NCBI GenBank assembly: GCA_900770025.1
Contig: CAAGIW010000058.1
Location: 1 to 37,363, forward strand
Direction of reading: 5' to 3'
Length of the DNA stretch: 37,363 nucleotides
Source of the DNA: an uncultured Prevotella sp.
Lineage (GTDB): Bacteria > Bacteroidota > Bacteroidia > Bacteroidales > Bacteroidaceae
A program made the position numbers and the translations under genes. The stretch's first letter is position 1; every line of letters begins with the position of its first letter. Positions 8,601 to 16,146 of the stretch are shown piece by piece. The notes under the pieces were generated by a model that worked only from the letters and a program-made list of their open reading frames with translations, was not told the DNA's origin and searched no databases.

Positions 8601-9357
8601 CAACTCCGACTGGATGATGCCTGCCTATTGCAAGGCGGGCACCAACATCACCATCACCGCCATGCCCGTGGTGAACATAGCCAACTGGAGCGCACTGCGC
8701 ACAAGGCTCAGGGCCACCACAGGCAGCAGCGGAGAAACGGTGGTGAAGGAGACGATGGATGTGGCCAACAATGCCGACTTCCAGACAATGTGCGAACACA
8801 TCACGCTGGTGTGCGCCGACCCGCGCTTCTTCCGCCACTACTCGGTGAAGTATGCCGACACGGCCGAGGGGGCAGAGAGCGGCTATGGCATGAGCAGCTC
8901 AATCGCCGACGACCGCAACTTCTTCGGCAACGTGCACGGCCGCTTCCTCATCAACGGGGCCATGACGCGCTTCATCGCCCTGCTGCCCGGTCAGATGCTC
9001 AAACTGAAGAGCGTGCTGATGGGCGTGGACGCATCCGTGGCCGGAACTGTGAGATTCACCGAGGGCACCGACGTGCTGATGTGGAACGTGGAGAACGCAG
9101 CCGACTTCACCCCCATCGACTTCACGCTCGAAGAACTCGACCAGCCCACCAACGGCGTGCAGCCCAACAGCTTCTCCTTCGGCAAGAGCACCCAGGCAGT
9201 GAACCCCGTGAAAGACGGCCAGTGCAACTTCCTGGAAACACTCTACGCCCACCGCTATCTCGACGCCACCCTCTGGGACTCCTACACCTGCCCCTTCGCA
9301 CAGATATCCAAAGAAACCCGCACTGGCAACCCCACGCTGCAATCATCCGCCACATAA
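5689..9357 (+). CDS. Large phage tail fibre / tip protein (1222 aa)
   Basis: Starts at the ATGA overlap with the previous gene. Residues 38-80 are an Ala/Asp/His-rich repeat (ADEATHAADAD, ADEATHAQQAD), typical of trimeric fibre shafts. Residues about 85-180 contain ITFNKGISAKG and repeated TANI-type turns. A short collagen-like Gly-x-y run (GTNGTPGQNGTDGESS) lies near residue 545-560. A long helix pattern around 665-750 (RMAEKLTTHIDDVNNRLAETSEH) suggests a trimeric coiled coil. The C-terminal 400 residues are beta-rich with receptor-binding character. It probably forms the central fibre or tip that contacts the cell surface. No S74 chaperone is present at its end, unlike the last fibre of the cluster. 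Confidence 0.65.
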   Translation: MIQVKVIKKPKATAAAGASQLTTSSNAYSSLTVKEALHAARADEATHAADADNAQQADHADEATHAQQADSAKEADVARNLTADSPVWGKVLKRTVEDTAEERITFNKGISAKGDSSMEGASIDTAAIEEETVGTANIGTANISKALAKLLKAEVAELTKAGIDEVTSDIIFDKLAVVMQKLLADNMESRSTAYEAGLAGYSLHKTEADRYRLEIDELLVRVKAIYNELEIRKLSYVGGNMELSAAGGEIYRVQPLYREGEEEPYAFRCWLTADDGTTRTRNWWKPGDQAKCQTFNIDGAEVLDGEQPLSVDGEVLTQDGQLITYDDGTGGSTGNKYYWRLVTATGKETLEDGRQYDWIDLSNERQVTLTADGVTYTCEGMDSVFDGYDADNMKWHTQMNDWPEQGDSIVQEGSQTDTERRHLIRLNTVGEAAPSIEEYCNVGARDGISPWNLTDRRATAIAPRTGDVFVAKRFEIRTEAGTRVPVPTERGEYTDGMVCGYYDRVSHNGSLWLCVCKIGNKVNDTIYPPSAAYTLSDGSPIWIEQVAKGTNGTPGQNGTDGESSVSVEVNPAYVILTEAADKTIDCSAHRIYYKVYRGTADITADTMLTEVKTDGNCIAQMEEEDDGTRCACITQLTGQPQSGYVELWISVPGVAQVQKRRVTYYVNWLGTFRETIENDVSQRMAEKLTTHIDDVNNRLAETSEHMSLLEQTSEGFRQKVSDQITTIDGELENVQARFSEIELKSDIIALSVYGTDETNHAALGSNIMLANGDSYAIPTAFAQPLNTTLYKEVMLTATVGVVTSMLNDAGGTITVTLLANGSVLASKQTTITQEMLDASTDLFIDLKGIIGTDGVSRIDFTVHNNAGDNIIITEATLHRHLPMTKALKRTGIDITNGLIRISADTTEFTGDVNVHGTLQESNVQDAAAAGFYPIDFVRNRSVAVPPQSIVVMPMICEVAFGPGNVTQDAYFNSDWMMPAYCKAGTNITITAMPVVNIANWSALRTRLRATTGSSGETVVKETMDVANNADFQTMCEHITLVCADPRFFRHYSVKYADTAEGAESGYGMSSSIADDRNFFGNVHGRFLINGAMTRFIALLPGQMLKLKSVLMGVDASVAGTVRFTEGTDVLMWNVENAADFTPIDFTLEELDQPTNGVQPNSFSFGKSTQAVNPVKDGQCNFLETLYAHRYLDATLWDSYTCPFAQISKETRTGNPTLQSSAT

Positions 9358-9406
9358 TCATCCCATCAGCCACACATCATCCACCCACACAAACCCACTC
9401 ATCGCC

Positions 9407-9619
9407 ATGACAGACGAACAGATAAAAGCATACGTGGCCGAAATGATAGGCCAGCTGAAAAAAAACAGCATCAACATCGCATCGCTCGACGTGGTGAAGC
9501 CCGCAAGCGGCACCACACTGCCCTTCGTGGCAGAGAACAAACTGAAGTCGGCGCTGGTGGACGACCTGAAAGGCTCATCATCCACCAGCACCACAGCCGA
9601 CTGGTTTGAGGGTGGGTAG
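9407..9619 (+). CDS. Small phage protein (70 aa), unknown
   Basis: A 70-residue acidic/polar protein (starts MTDEQIKAYVAEMIGQLKKN, ends TTADWFEGG) between two fibre genes, 49 bases after the large tip protein. It has an N-terminal helix and a Ser/Thr-rich tail, with no signal or membrane segment. Composition matches the neighbouring tail genes, so it is probably a genuine phage gene. It could be a fibre-assembly or adaptor protein, or the remaining anchor stub of a lost fibre. I do not recognise the family. Confidence 0.6.
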   Translation: MTDEQIKAYVAEMIGQLKKNSINIASLDVVKPASGTTLPFVAENKLKSALVDDLKGSSSTSTTADWFEGG

Positions 9620-9626
9620 TCATTTA

Positions 9627-9662
9627 TAGCCTACAAAGCAAGGCTTCGTAGCCTATAAAGCA
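9627..9662. repeat. Two-copy direct repeat, 22-bp offset
   Basis: TAGCCTACAAAGCA (9627-9640) recurs as TAGCCTATAAAGCA (9649-9662) with one mismatch, starting 8 bases after the stop of the 70-aa gene. The gap 9620-9784 otherwise shows nothing coding. Confidence 0.45.
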
Positions 9663-9784
9663 AAACCATCTAAAAAGCCCCCCTCACGGCCGGCATCCAG
9701 ATAACCAGTACATCACACGGAAAATCCTGTTTCTCCGGAAAATACATAAATTCCAACCACAAAAAATATAACACACAAAACACC

Positions 9785-10774
9785 ATGACAAAAATCACCA
9801 ATCAGTTTGCGTTCTACAAAACCAAGAGCGCCTACAACGCACAGGCCTCCGGCGACGGCTTCGCCGACGGCACCATCATCTTCGTCAAAGACTCGCGCGA
9901 AATCATCACCCACGGCACCCTGCTGTGCTCCATGAGCGAAATCTACAGCGCACTCACCGCCTGCCTGAAAACAGCCGGAGGCACCGTGAGCGGCGACCTG
10001 CACGTGCAGGGCACCCTGTCCACAGACACAGACATACAGGTGGGAGGCGTGAAGATAGCCAACGGCACTGCCGACCAGATACTGCTTGGCAACGGCAGCG
10101 TGGCATCGCTCAGCGCCATCAACAACGCCATATCTGCCATACCCAAGTTCGCCATCAGCGTGGTGTCGGAACTGCCCACATCGGGAATCAGCACCACCAC
10201 CATCTACCTGCTCAGCTCGGGCTCGGAAACAAATAACGTTTACACAGAATACATCTACGTAGGCGGCAAATGGGAGAAATTGGGAGAACAGAAACTCGAC
10301 CTCAGCGGCTACGCACTCAAAACAGATGTGGCAGCCAAGATGCCCACCTCCGCAACGGCATCAAACAACAGCGGCGAAATAGAACTGCTCTTCAGCAACG
10401 CAGCAGGACAATACCTCTTCTCCGTATCCATAGAACCGGCCACCACCACCGCCCCTGGACTGATGAGCGCAGCTGACAAGAAAAAGCTCGACGGCATAGC
10501 AGCAGGGGCCAACGCCTACACGCTGCCACAGGCCACAGGCACGGTGCTGGGAGGCGTTAAGGTGCATGACACAGCACTCACCCAATCAGCCGGCACTCCC
10601 ACCTCCTACGCTGGCCGCTCATACTACGTGCAGAAACTCAGCAACGGCCTCCTCGCCGTCAACGTGCCCTGGGCCAACACCACCTACGGCAACGCCACCA
10701 CCTCCGCCGCCGGACTGATGAGCGCCGCAGACAAGCAAAAGCTCGACCTTATCAGCTGGTACGAGGGCAATTAA
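9785..10774 (+). CDS. Phage tail fibre protein (329 aa)
   Basis: The N-terminal ~45 residues (FAFYKTKSAYN, then DGTIIFVKDSREIITHGT) match in pattern the start of the next fibre gene (FAFFKTLLGYN, then NTIVFCEEDKSLHTHDT), so both probably use the same anchor domain to attach to the tail. A shaft follows with GGTVSGDLHVQGTLS, and then two copies of the fibre motif GLMSAADKKKLDGI / GLMSAADKQKLDLI, common in Bacteroidota phage fibres. It ends shortly after the second copy and has no S74 chaperone, so its receptor-binding tip is either compact or lost. Followed by an inverted-repeat gap and the second fibre gene. Confidence 0.7.
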   Translation: MTKITNQFAFYKTKSAYNAQASGDGFADGTIIFVKDSREIITHGTLLCSMSEIYSALTACLKTAGGTVSGDLHVQGTLSTDTDIQVGGVKIANGTADQILLGNGSVASLSAINNAISAIPKFAISVVSELPTSGISTTTIYLLSSGSETNNVYTEYIYVGGKWEKLGEQKLDLSGYALKTDVAAKMPTSATASNNSGEIELLFSNAAGQYLFSVSIEPATTTAPGLMSAADKKKLDGIAAGANAYTLPQATGTVLGGVKVHDTALTQSAGTPTSYAGRSYYVQKLSNGLLAVNVPWANTTYGNATTSAAGLMSAADKQKLDLISWYEGN

Positions 10775-10807
10775 AGGCCACCTCTGGATAATCCTGCCCC
10801 CAATAAA

Positions 10808-10871
10808 AACGACAACTAAGACAACTAAGACGACAATAGGTAAGTTGTTATCAGTTGTCCCTGTTGTCGTT
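10808..10871. repeat. Imperfect inverted repeat between the two fibre genes
   Basis: Arms at 10808-10826 and 10853-10871 pair over about 19 bp with three mismatches (outer part ACGACAAC / GTTGTCGT, inner part GACAACT / AGTTGTC). The arms contain repeated GACAACTAA words. It could be a transcript hairpin or weak terminator between the fibre genes, or a site that helps fibre exchange. The downstream sequence TAATTTAATC is not a clean T tract. Confidence 0.5.
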
Positions 10872-10903
10872 AATTTAATCATCCCCCAAAAAAATTACAC
10901 GCC

Positions 10904-12892
10904 ATGATAAGCAGCATCTTCGCCTTTTTCAAAACCCTTCTCGGCTACAACCAGGCCGCCGCCGAAGGCATCTCTACCAACACCATCGTCTTCTGCGAAG
11001 AAGACAAAAGCCTGCACACCCACGACACCGCCTTCTACTGCGGCACCCAGAAACTCGGCACCGCCGCCTATCAGCCCACCAGCTCCTTTTCGGCCGCAGG
11101 CCACACACACCCATATCTGCCAACAAGCGGCGGCACAGTGACCGACACCATCATCTCGGCCGTGAAAACAAACACCCACCTCGCCGGAAACCAAGGCCGC
11201 ACAATCATCAACTCATCAGCCAGTGCAGGCAGCTATGTGATGCTCGCCAAGATGAACTCCACCAACGGCTTCTTCATGCACGGCACCTTTGGCACAGGCT
11301 ACCTGCTGCAATACACGGCCGCATCAGTGGTAAGTGAGGGAAATAATTACGTATCATATCGCGCCACACTGCTCGACGAAAACGGCAACACGTCGTTCCC
11401 AGGAACAGTCACCGCACCCACCTTCAGCGGCAAGCTCAGCGGCAACGCAAGCACCGCCTCAAAATGGGCCACCGCTCGCACCCTCACCATAGGAAACACA
11501 GGCAAGTCGGTAAACGGATCCGCCAACGTGGCATGGTCGCTCTCTGAGATAGGAGCCGCCCAAGTCAACCACACGCACGACTATGCACCAACCAACCACA
11601 CGCACCCCTACCTGCCACTCAGCGGAGGCGCTATCACAGGCAACCTCGGTGTACAGGGTGATTTGAATGTGCTCGGAGATGCAACTTTCAACGAGGGCAC
11701 TCTATACGCACAAAGCATCGTTGGCAATCTGGACGGAACGGCATCCAAGGCTCTTGGAGATGGCCAAGGCCAACAAATAAATACAACCTATATCAAAGAT
11801 ATAGACGTTAGAGGGTTGCCTTTTATCATCACTAAAGGAGATGGAAGTACGTATAGTCAAAAAGCAGGATATTTATATGAAAATACTGGCAAAAAAGATT
11901 GGGTACACTTGGGCACATTTAACACTAATATTCAAGGAGATGGAGGCGAAATCTGGCTATTCGGAGGAGCAGGACAAAATGGTAATCCTTCACAACACAT
12001 GTGGGCGCATCTTTTTATCAAACAAGGTTATCAAGCAACGGCATCTACCAAAGAAAGATACGCAGCAACCTATGAAATATTTTGCAAAAAAGACGATGCT
12101 AATTATTGGTACTTTTATGCCAATATGAAATTTAAAGTATTATGTAAGGAAATCGGAAAAGTAGATGTATGGGCGTATTTTGGCCATGATTGTTCAAGAT
12201 GCTATTACTATCCTGCTGGAAGATATGATTCTTTTGTTCCATCAAATGAACTTCTTTCATCAGAACCTACAGACGAAAGCATCTATGGTGTAGAACAACC
12301 TATTAGTGGAGGATTTGTAATCCCATCAAAAATAGGGTATAGTGTTGACGATATGCTCCCTCTTACAGGAGGAACGGTAACAGGAAATCTTGGCGTTTCA
12401 GGAACACTCTACACCGACAAAATAAAAGGAGCAACTAATAACTCGGTACTTCTTGGCTCAGGCACCAATGCAGGATTCATAGCAATATCAGATGATTTGG
12501 TTGGAAACTCTATTCCCACAAACGCAGGAAGCAACTGGTGTATAGAATTTGGCGGAGACGCCTTCTTCAGCAGCGTGTCGCAATCATCCGACCAGCGACT
12601 CAAAGACAACATCCACGACGTGGACACCGCATTCACCGAAAAATACTGGAATACCCCAAGCGGCCTCATCCACGAATACGACTGGAAAAAGTCTGGCCGA
12701 CACGCCACCGGCATGATAGCACAGGAACTGCTCGGCTACATCCCCGAAGCCGTCAACCACAAGGAAGAAGAAGACACCTACACCGTGGACTACACCAGCG
12801 CCACCTGCAAAATCCTCGGTGCCATGTTCAAGAAAATCAAACAACTCGAAGCCACCCTCCAATCCCTCGAAGCAAAAAACAGCGAAATTTAA
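10904..12892 (+). CDS. Phage tail fibre with C-terminal S74 self-cleaving chaperone (662 aa)
   Basis: The N-terminal anchor resembles that of the preceding fibre gene. Shaft motifs recur: two NHTHxYxP / GHTHPYLP segments followed by LSGGAITGNLGVQGDLNVLG, and later LTGGTVTGNLGVSGTLYTDK. The C-terminus (about 561-662) is an S74 peptidase/intramolecular chaperone: SDQRLKDNI gives the expected Ser562/Lys567 dyad, then the GMIAQEL and DYTSATCKILGAMFKKIKQL helices. In this family the domain trimerises the fibre and then cuts itself off. About 11650-12540 (residues ~250-545) is visibly AT-rich compared with both ends, suggesting the receptor-binding part was swapped in. Last phage gene in the window. 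Confidence 0.85.
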   Translation: MISSIFAFFKTLLGYNQAAAEGISTNTIVFCEEDKSLHTHDTAFYCGTQKLGTAAYQPTSSFSAAGHTHPYLPTSGGTVTDTIISAVKTNTHLAGNQGRTIINSSASAGSYVMLAKMNSTNGFFMHGTFGTGYLLQYTAASVVSEGNNYVSYRATLLDENGNTSFPGTVTAPTFSGKLSGNASTASKWATARTLTIGNTGKSVNGSANVAWSLSEIGAAQVNHTHDYAPTNHTHPYLPLSGGAITGNLGVQGDLNVLGDATFNEGTLYAQSIVGNLDGTASKALGDGQGQQINTTYIKDIDVRGLPFIITKGDGSTYSQKAGYLYENTGKKDWVHLGTFNTNIQGDGGEIWLFGGAGQNGNPSQHMWAHLFIKQGYQATASTKERYAATYEIFCKKDDANYWYFYANMKFKVLCKEIGKVDVWAYFGHDCSRCYYYPAGRYDSFVPSNELLSSEPTDESIYGVEQPISGGFVIPSKIGYSVDDMLPLTGGTVTGNLGVSGTLYTDKIKGATNNSVLLGSGTNAGFIAISDDLVGNSIPTNAGSNWCIEFGGDAFFSSVSQSSDQRLKDNIHDVDTAFTEKYWNTPSGLIHEYDWKKSGRHATGMIAQELLGYIPEAVNHKEEEDTYTVDYTSATCKILGAMFKKIKQLEATLQSLEAKNSEI

Positions 12893-13008
12893 AATCCAAT
12901 AAACTGAAAAAAGAAACATTTTCCAAATTCCTTTGAACCACTCACACCATCATCAGAACCATTTTTTTACAGCCCAGAAACATCCAAAGAATCCCCAAAA
13001 AATCAGAA

Positions 13009-13074
13009 CGCTTCGTTTTGCGAAATAATACGCTTCGTTTTGCGTTCCGCGAACATTTCGTTTTGCGGATTATA
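13009..13074. repeat. 22-bp-period repeat array (3 units)
   Basis: Three 22-bp units (13009-13030, 13031-13052, 13053-13074), each containing TTCGTTTTGCG with a variable 3' part. It ends exactly where the 88-bp repeat begins. This is the most diverged of five arrays in the window that share the period and the TTTTGC half-site. It lies in the gap after the last phage gene; 12893-13008 holds nothing else recognisable. Confidence 0.7.
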
Positions 13075-13162
13075 AATGGAACCCCATTGCTCCCTCAAAA
13101 CGTAAAGACATCTGTTCAAAAATATAAGCAGTTATCATCATAACGCTAATGGCCGATTTGGG
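13075..13162. repeat. 88-bp repeat, copy 1 (perfect inverted partner at 37245-37332)
   Basis: All 88 bases are the exact reverse complement of 37245-37332. Internal small hairpins are visible: AATGGAACCCCATT at one end and GTTATCATCATAAC in the middle. The minus strand carries TATTTTTG (13117-13124), a -7-like word reading toward the array at 13009-13074. No coding potential. It sits between the prophage end and the terminator of the VWA lipoprotein gene. Confidence 0.9.
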
Positions 13163-13208
13163 ATAAAAACTCAGGTACGTGCATTGATCAATGCACGTAC
13201 CTGAGTTT
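13163..13208 (-). terminator. Strong hairpin terminator for the OmpA / VWA lipoprotein operon
   Basis: Bases 13167-13208 form a perfect 42-bp palindrome centred on TGATCA. On the minus strand it is followed by TTTTTAT, giving a classic intrinsic terminator about 50 bases past the lipoprotein stop. On the plus strand the tail GTTTGTGAG is poorer, so plus-strand termination would be weaker. Confidence 0.85.
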
Positions 13209-13258
13209 GTGAGGGGGCATCCATAGAGGAAGCCCGTCCGATTAAATCATGTCAGCAA

Positions 13259-14473
13259 TTAGCCAAATACAATGTAGAATGTACGTTCAGCCTTTGTTTT
13301 TCCATCTGGAGACACAATGGTGATTTTCACCTCATGAGGTTTGCCGTCCATCAAGTCAGCAACATTGGTGAAGCGAATAATGTATGAGTTCATCATTGCA
13401 CCCGTCACAGGAAGGCTTTCCAATGTGACACCAGTGAAGCTGGACGATGTAGTAATAATTGTCCCTCCTGTATGGTGAGATAATAGCCAAGGAGACTCAC
13501 CGATACTTATTTTTGAAATAGACGCAGTATCATTGCTTATTACCGAATGGATAGTTCCTTTGTTTGTTGTCCAATAATCTGTTTTCAAAACATAATCAAT
13601 GGATATGCTCCTTGATCCTCCAGGATAATTGGCATCATCAGTGAAATTCACATAAATGCGATTCGCCCCAGATCTGAAATTAAAATTCTCATCTGCAAAT
13701 CGAAGAGCTTGAACACCACACTCACCACCAGCTTTACTATATTCTGCTACTGACGCTTTATTCTGTAAATCCAATGCATTTGCACCACTATATCCAACCG
13801 TACGTTTTGTCCCTGATAAGCCGCGTTTATTTAAATAACTGTACAATTCTTCTGAATTTGTAATATCAAGGGCTCCCGTTACGCCATAGGAATCCACCAA
13901 GTATGGATATTGAGAACCAACATTACCTCCATATCCAACGCAACCATATTTAACGTCCAGTGTTTTTGCAAGAAGAGCGCTCCACTCTGTGATGTCTTTT
14001 GCAATTGCGTCTGCTTCCTGTCTCATACTTCCCGAGTTATCAACAAGGAACACTATGTCTGTCTTTACTTGCGCATCACTGCTCTGGTCGTCTGCAGTGT
14101 TGTAAACAAGGATGCCCTTGGGTTCTCCATCCACTTCAACCCAAACGTTCTGCTGGTCTCCATAACCAGTTCCAAGCAGTCTGAGCCAGCCACTTTCATC
14201 ACCTGCGTCCTGAATACCCGTCATATCCAATCTGACAATTGCATCATCTCCGTCGTATTCGGTAGTGTAAAGAACGTTGGGAATAGATGTTGTGTTTCCA
14301 TCTACCACAGGATTAGGTGTAGCATCGGCATCGCTCGGGATACCGGCGACAGTAGTCTTACCGTTTTCCAAGACAAAGGTATCTTCACCATCGCTCAAGC
14401 AGGAAGTTAACGCTGCAGATGCAAGAAGCATACCCAGACAATGGATGCGGAATGAATAAAATAGTTTTTTCAT
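13259..14473 (-). CDS. Surface-type lipoprotein with von Willebrand A domain (404 aa)
   Basis: Start chosen at MKKLFYSF (14473), ten codons inside the longest frame, because it begins a good lipoprotein signal: hydrophobic stretch then lipobox LTSC (Cys25). Acidic residues follow the Cys (CLSDGEDT), which in Bacteroidota often goes with export to the cell surface. From about residue 138 there is a von Willebrand A domain: DIVFLVDNSGSM supplies the metal-site DxSxS (Asp145, Ser147, Ser149), and NFTDDAN a later metal-site segment. Such domains bind a protein or glycan through Mg2+/Ca2+. It lies 26 bases after an OmpA-type porin gene, so the two are probably co-transcribed and may form an envelope complex. 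VWA lipoproteins also serve as fimbrial tips (Mfa5), but no fimbrillin is nearby. Confidence 0.75.
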   Translation of the reverse strand: MKKLFYSFRIHCLGMLLASAALTSCLSDGEDTFVLENGKTTVAGIPSDADATPNPVVDGNTTSIPNVLYTTEYDGDDAIVRLDMTGIQDAGDESGWLRLLGTGYGDQQNVWVEVDGEPKGILVYNTADDQSSDAQVKTDIVFLVDNSGSMRQEADAIAKDITEWSALLAKTLDVKYGCVGYGGNVGSQYPYLVDSYGVTGALDITNSEELYSYLNKRGLSGTKRTVGYSGANALDLQNKASVAEYSKAGGECGVQALRFADENFNFRSGANRIYVNFTDDANYPGGSRSISIDYVLKTDYWTTNKGTIHSVISNDTASISKISIGESPWLLSHHTGGTIITTSSSFTGVTLESLPVTGAMMNSYIIRFTNVADLMDGKPHEVKITIVSPDGKTKAERTFYIVFG

Positions 14474-14499
14474 ATTCGTATTGTTTGATTTTTTAAGAT

Positions 14500-15753
14500 T
14501 CACTTCAGTATTTCAATTTCCACACGGCGGTTCATTGCGCGTCCCTCTTCTGTCTCATTGGTAGTGAGTGGGAGTGACGAACCATAGTAGTCGTAACTCA
14601 GTTTGCTACGGCTCACACCTTTGCCGAGCAGATAATTCATCACAGCCTGGGCTCTCTCTTTCGACAGATTCATGTTCACTTCATCCGTACCAATGTTGTC
14701 CGTGTGTCCTTTCACCTTGATACGGGTATTGATTCTTTTGAGAGTTTCGGCGAGTCTGTTAAGATAGGCAAACGACTCCGTCTTGATAGAACTCTGGTTG
14801 AAATCGAAATTGATTGCATCGATGGCACAGATGGTCTTTCCCGTCACGTCTTCGTTTCTTAGCATCATGTCTATGATTTCATCGAGTGTGTAGCATGGCT
14901 TTTCCTTCACTGGTTCAACAACAGGTTCGCTGACCACTACGGGTTCTGGCACAGCAACGATCTCGGGTGCAGGTTTAGGCTTGCTCTTGCAGAACACGCT
15001 GAACGGTATTCCTAACACAGCCTTGATCTCAAATCCCGACAGTTTTCTTGTGCCATCCACTGCATAGCGTTTTTTGCCGAGAATATCAATAGCCTTGCTG
15101 TCTTTCTCCTTGCTGCCGTAAGTATCTGACAGGCCAAACTCATAGATAGCCTCAATTCCTAACCAACAGGTATGCTGTCCGTCTCTCCCAGTATGGAAGT
15201 TCCACCTTGCTCCCACGCCCGGAGCTAAAGAGAAATATGTGCTGGCCATGTTGGCATCACTCAAATCGGTGGCAAGGCTTCCTCGGATGTCACCGTCCTT
15301 GGATTCCATCTTCACCTCGCCTCCGGCAGAGAATCCCAACCGAGGTGTTACAAACACGTAAGGTCTGAACTTGGAGTCCTTGCCGAGGAAGTTGTAGATA
15401 AACGAAAGGCGCAAATCCACATAATGCGATTTAAGCATATAATCTGCCTTCTCATCCTTTCCGAGCACAAAATCAGTAAGCTTTCCGCCTCTCCTCAGAT
15501 ACGCAACTTCAGGGCGCACGGCAAACTGATGCTCGTTGCCAAACTCACCTTGGGCAAATACTGATATCACCGGAGAGGCCAGACATTTGTTCGACTTGTA
15601 TGCGTTATCGTTCAAATCCGAGAAATGCATGTTCCCAATGTGAATTCCTTCGCTTAGTCCGAAATACCACTTACCAAACTTTTCTTGTGCCGATGCATTG
15701 AGCGACATGCACAAGGTTGCTGCTGCAAGCAGCGTTTTCACAGTCTTTTTCAT
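14500..15753 (-). CDS. Outer-membrane beta-barrel protein with OmpA C-terminal domain (417 aa)
   Basis: Start chosen at MKKTVKTLLAAATLCMSLNASAQ (15753), a clear signal peptide cut after ASA; the longer frame adds a non-signal extension. Residues ~22-265 read as an outer-membrane barrel with alternating strands (KWYFGLSEGIHIG, RPYVFVTPRLGFS, TCWLGIEAIYEFGL). A Pro/Val/Glu-rich linker (PEPVVVSEPVVEPVKEKP) leads to an OmpA peptidoglycan-binding domain (~310-417) with INFDFNQSSIK, VKGHTDNIGTDEVN and LSKERAQAV, which carry the usual Asp and Arg contacts. It anchors the outer membrane to the wall and may hold the VWA lipoprotein encoded next. First gene of a two-gene operon with its own -7 box and a shared terminator. 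Confidence 0.85.
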   Translation of the reverse strand: MKKTVKTLLAAATLCMSLNASAQEKFGKWYFGLSEGIHIGNMHFSDLNDNAYKSNKCLASPVISVFAQGEFGNEHQFAVRPEVAYLRRGGKLTDFVLGKDEKADYMLKSHYVDLRLSFIYNFLGKDSKFRPYVFVTPRLGFSAGGEVKMESKDGDIRGSLATDLSDANMASTYFSLAPGVGARWNFHTGRDGQHTCWLGIEAIYEFGLSDTYGSKEKDSKAIDILGKKRYAVDGTRKLSGFEIKAVLGIPFSVFCKSKPKPAPEIVAVPEPVVVSEPVVEPVKEKPCYTLDEIIDMMLRNEDVTGKTICAIDAINFDFNQSSIKTESFAYLNRLAETLKRINTRIKVKGHTDNIGTDEVNMNLSKERAQAVMNYLLGKGVSRSKLSYDYYGSSLPLTTNETEEGRAMNRRVEIEILK

Positions 15754-15861
15754 GTTTACTTTTTCATTTATTTCAGTCATATACAATATTGCTCAGTTGT
15801 CTTTACGCCTCTATGTACCCCTCGTCTGTCGCACAACACGTTCAGCGTATTCCTTCATGCG

Positions 15862-15869
15862 CAAAGTTA
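15862..15869 (-). promoter_or_regulatory. -7 box of the ompA-like operon
   Basis: The minus strand reads TAACTTTG, matching TAnnTTTG, about 110 bases before the start at 15753. A TTTG lies about 25 bases further upstream, slightly far for a -33 element. The leader would be about 100 bases. Confidence 0.5.
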
Positions 15870-16030
15870 AAAATTTTTCTACACTTCAGATTAACAAAAC
15901 AAAGAAATCTATAACTATTGTTAATTTATGTGTTTATCTGTATTTTTTTCCGTGTTTATACGTATCAGAATGAAGAACAAAGGTACGTCTCATGCTACAA
16001 GACTGTTCTCTTTGCTTGGAAAAGGATAGC

Positions 16031-16079
16031 GGAAAAACCCGAAACGGCACCGCGCATCAATGTCAAGCGCAGTGCCGTT
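16031..16079 (-). terminator. Intrinsic terminator of the pectinolytic enzyme gene
   Basis: On the minus strand AACGGCAC-T-GCGC pairs with GCGC-G-GTGCCGTT (13 bp with one wobble, 11-base loop), followed by TCGGGTTTTTCC. It lies 67 bases after the stop at 16147. The rest of 15870-16146 shows no gene. Confidence 0.75.
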
Positions 16080-16146
16080 GCGGACAGAAAAACACTCGGA
16101 AGATTGTCGGGAGTAGCCTATAATGGCCACTCGCCATCACGAGAGA

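Larger units (their letters stand above)
1..12892 (+). mobile_element. Prophage tail module (partial, left end outside window)
   Basis: A co-directional run of phage structural genes: a truncated tape-measure piece, a tape-measure-like protein, a tail-tip protein, a very large fibre/tip protein and two fibre genes, the last with an S74 intramolecular chaperone. Order and content match the tail half of a tailed-phage genome. No integrase, terminase, capsid, holin or endolysin is visible, so this is either the right part of a longer prophage or a remnant. The right boundary probably lies between the last fibre stop (12892) and the repeat block at 13009-13162. No direct-repeat att pair could be identified because the left end is not in view. 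The broken tape-measure at the left suggests a defective prophage. Confidence 0.8.

Noticed and set aside
13075..13162. Prophage attachment site
   Set aside because: attL and attR should be direct repeats flanking the prophage. The only other copy seen is inverted and lies on the far side of chromosomal genes.
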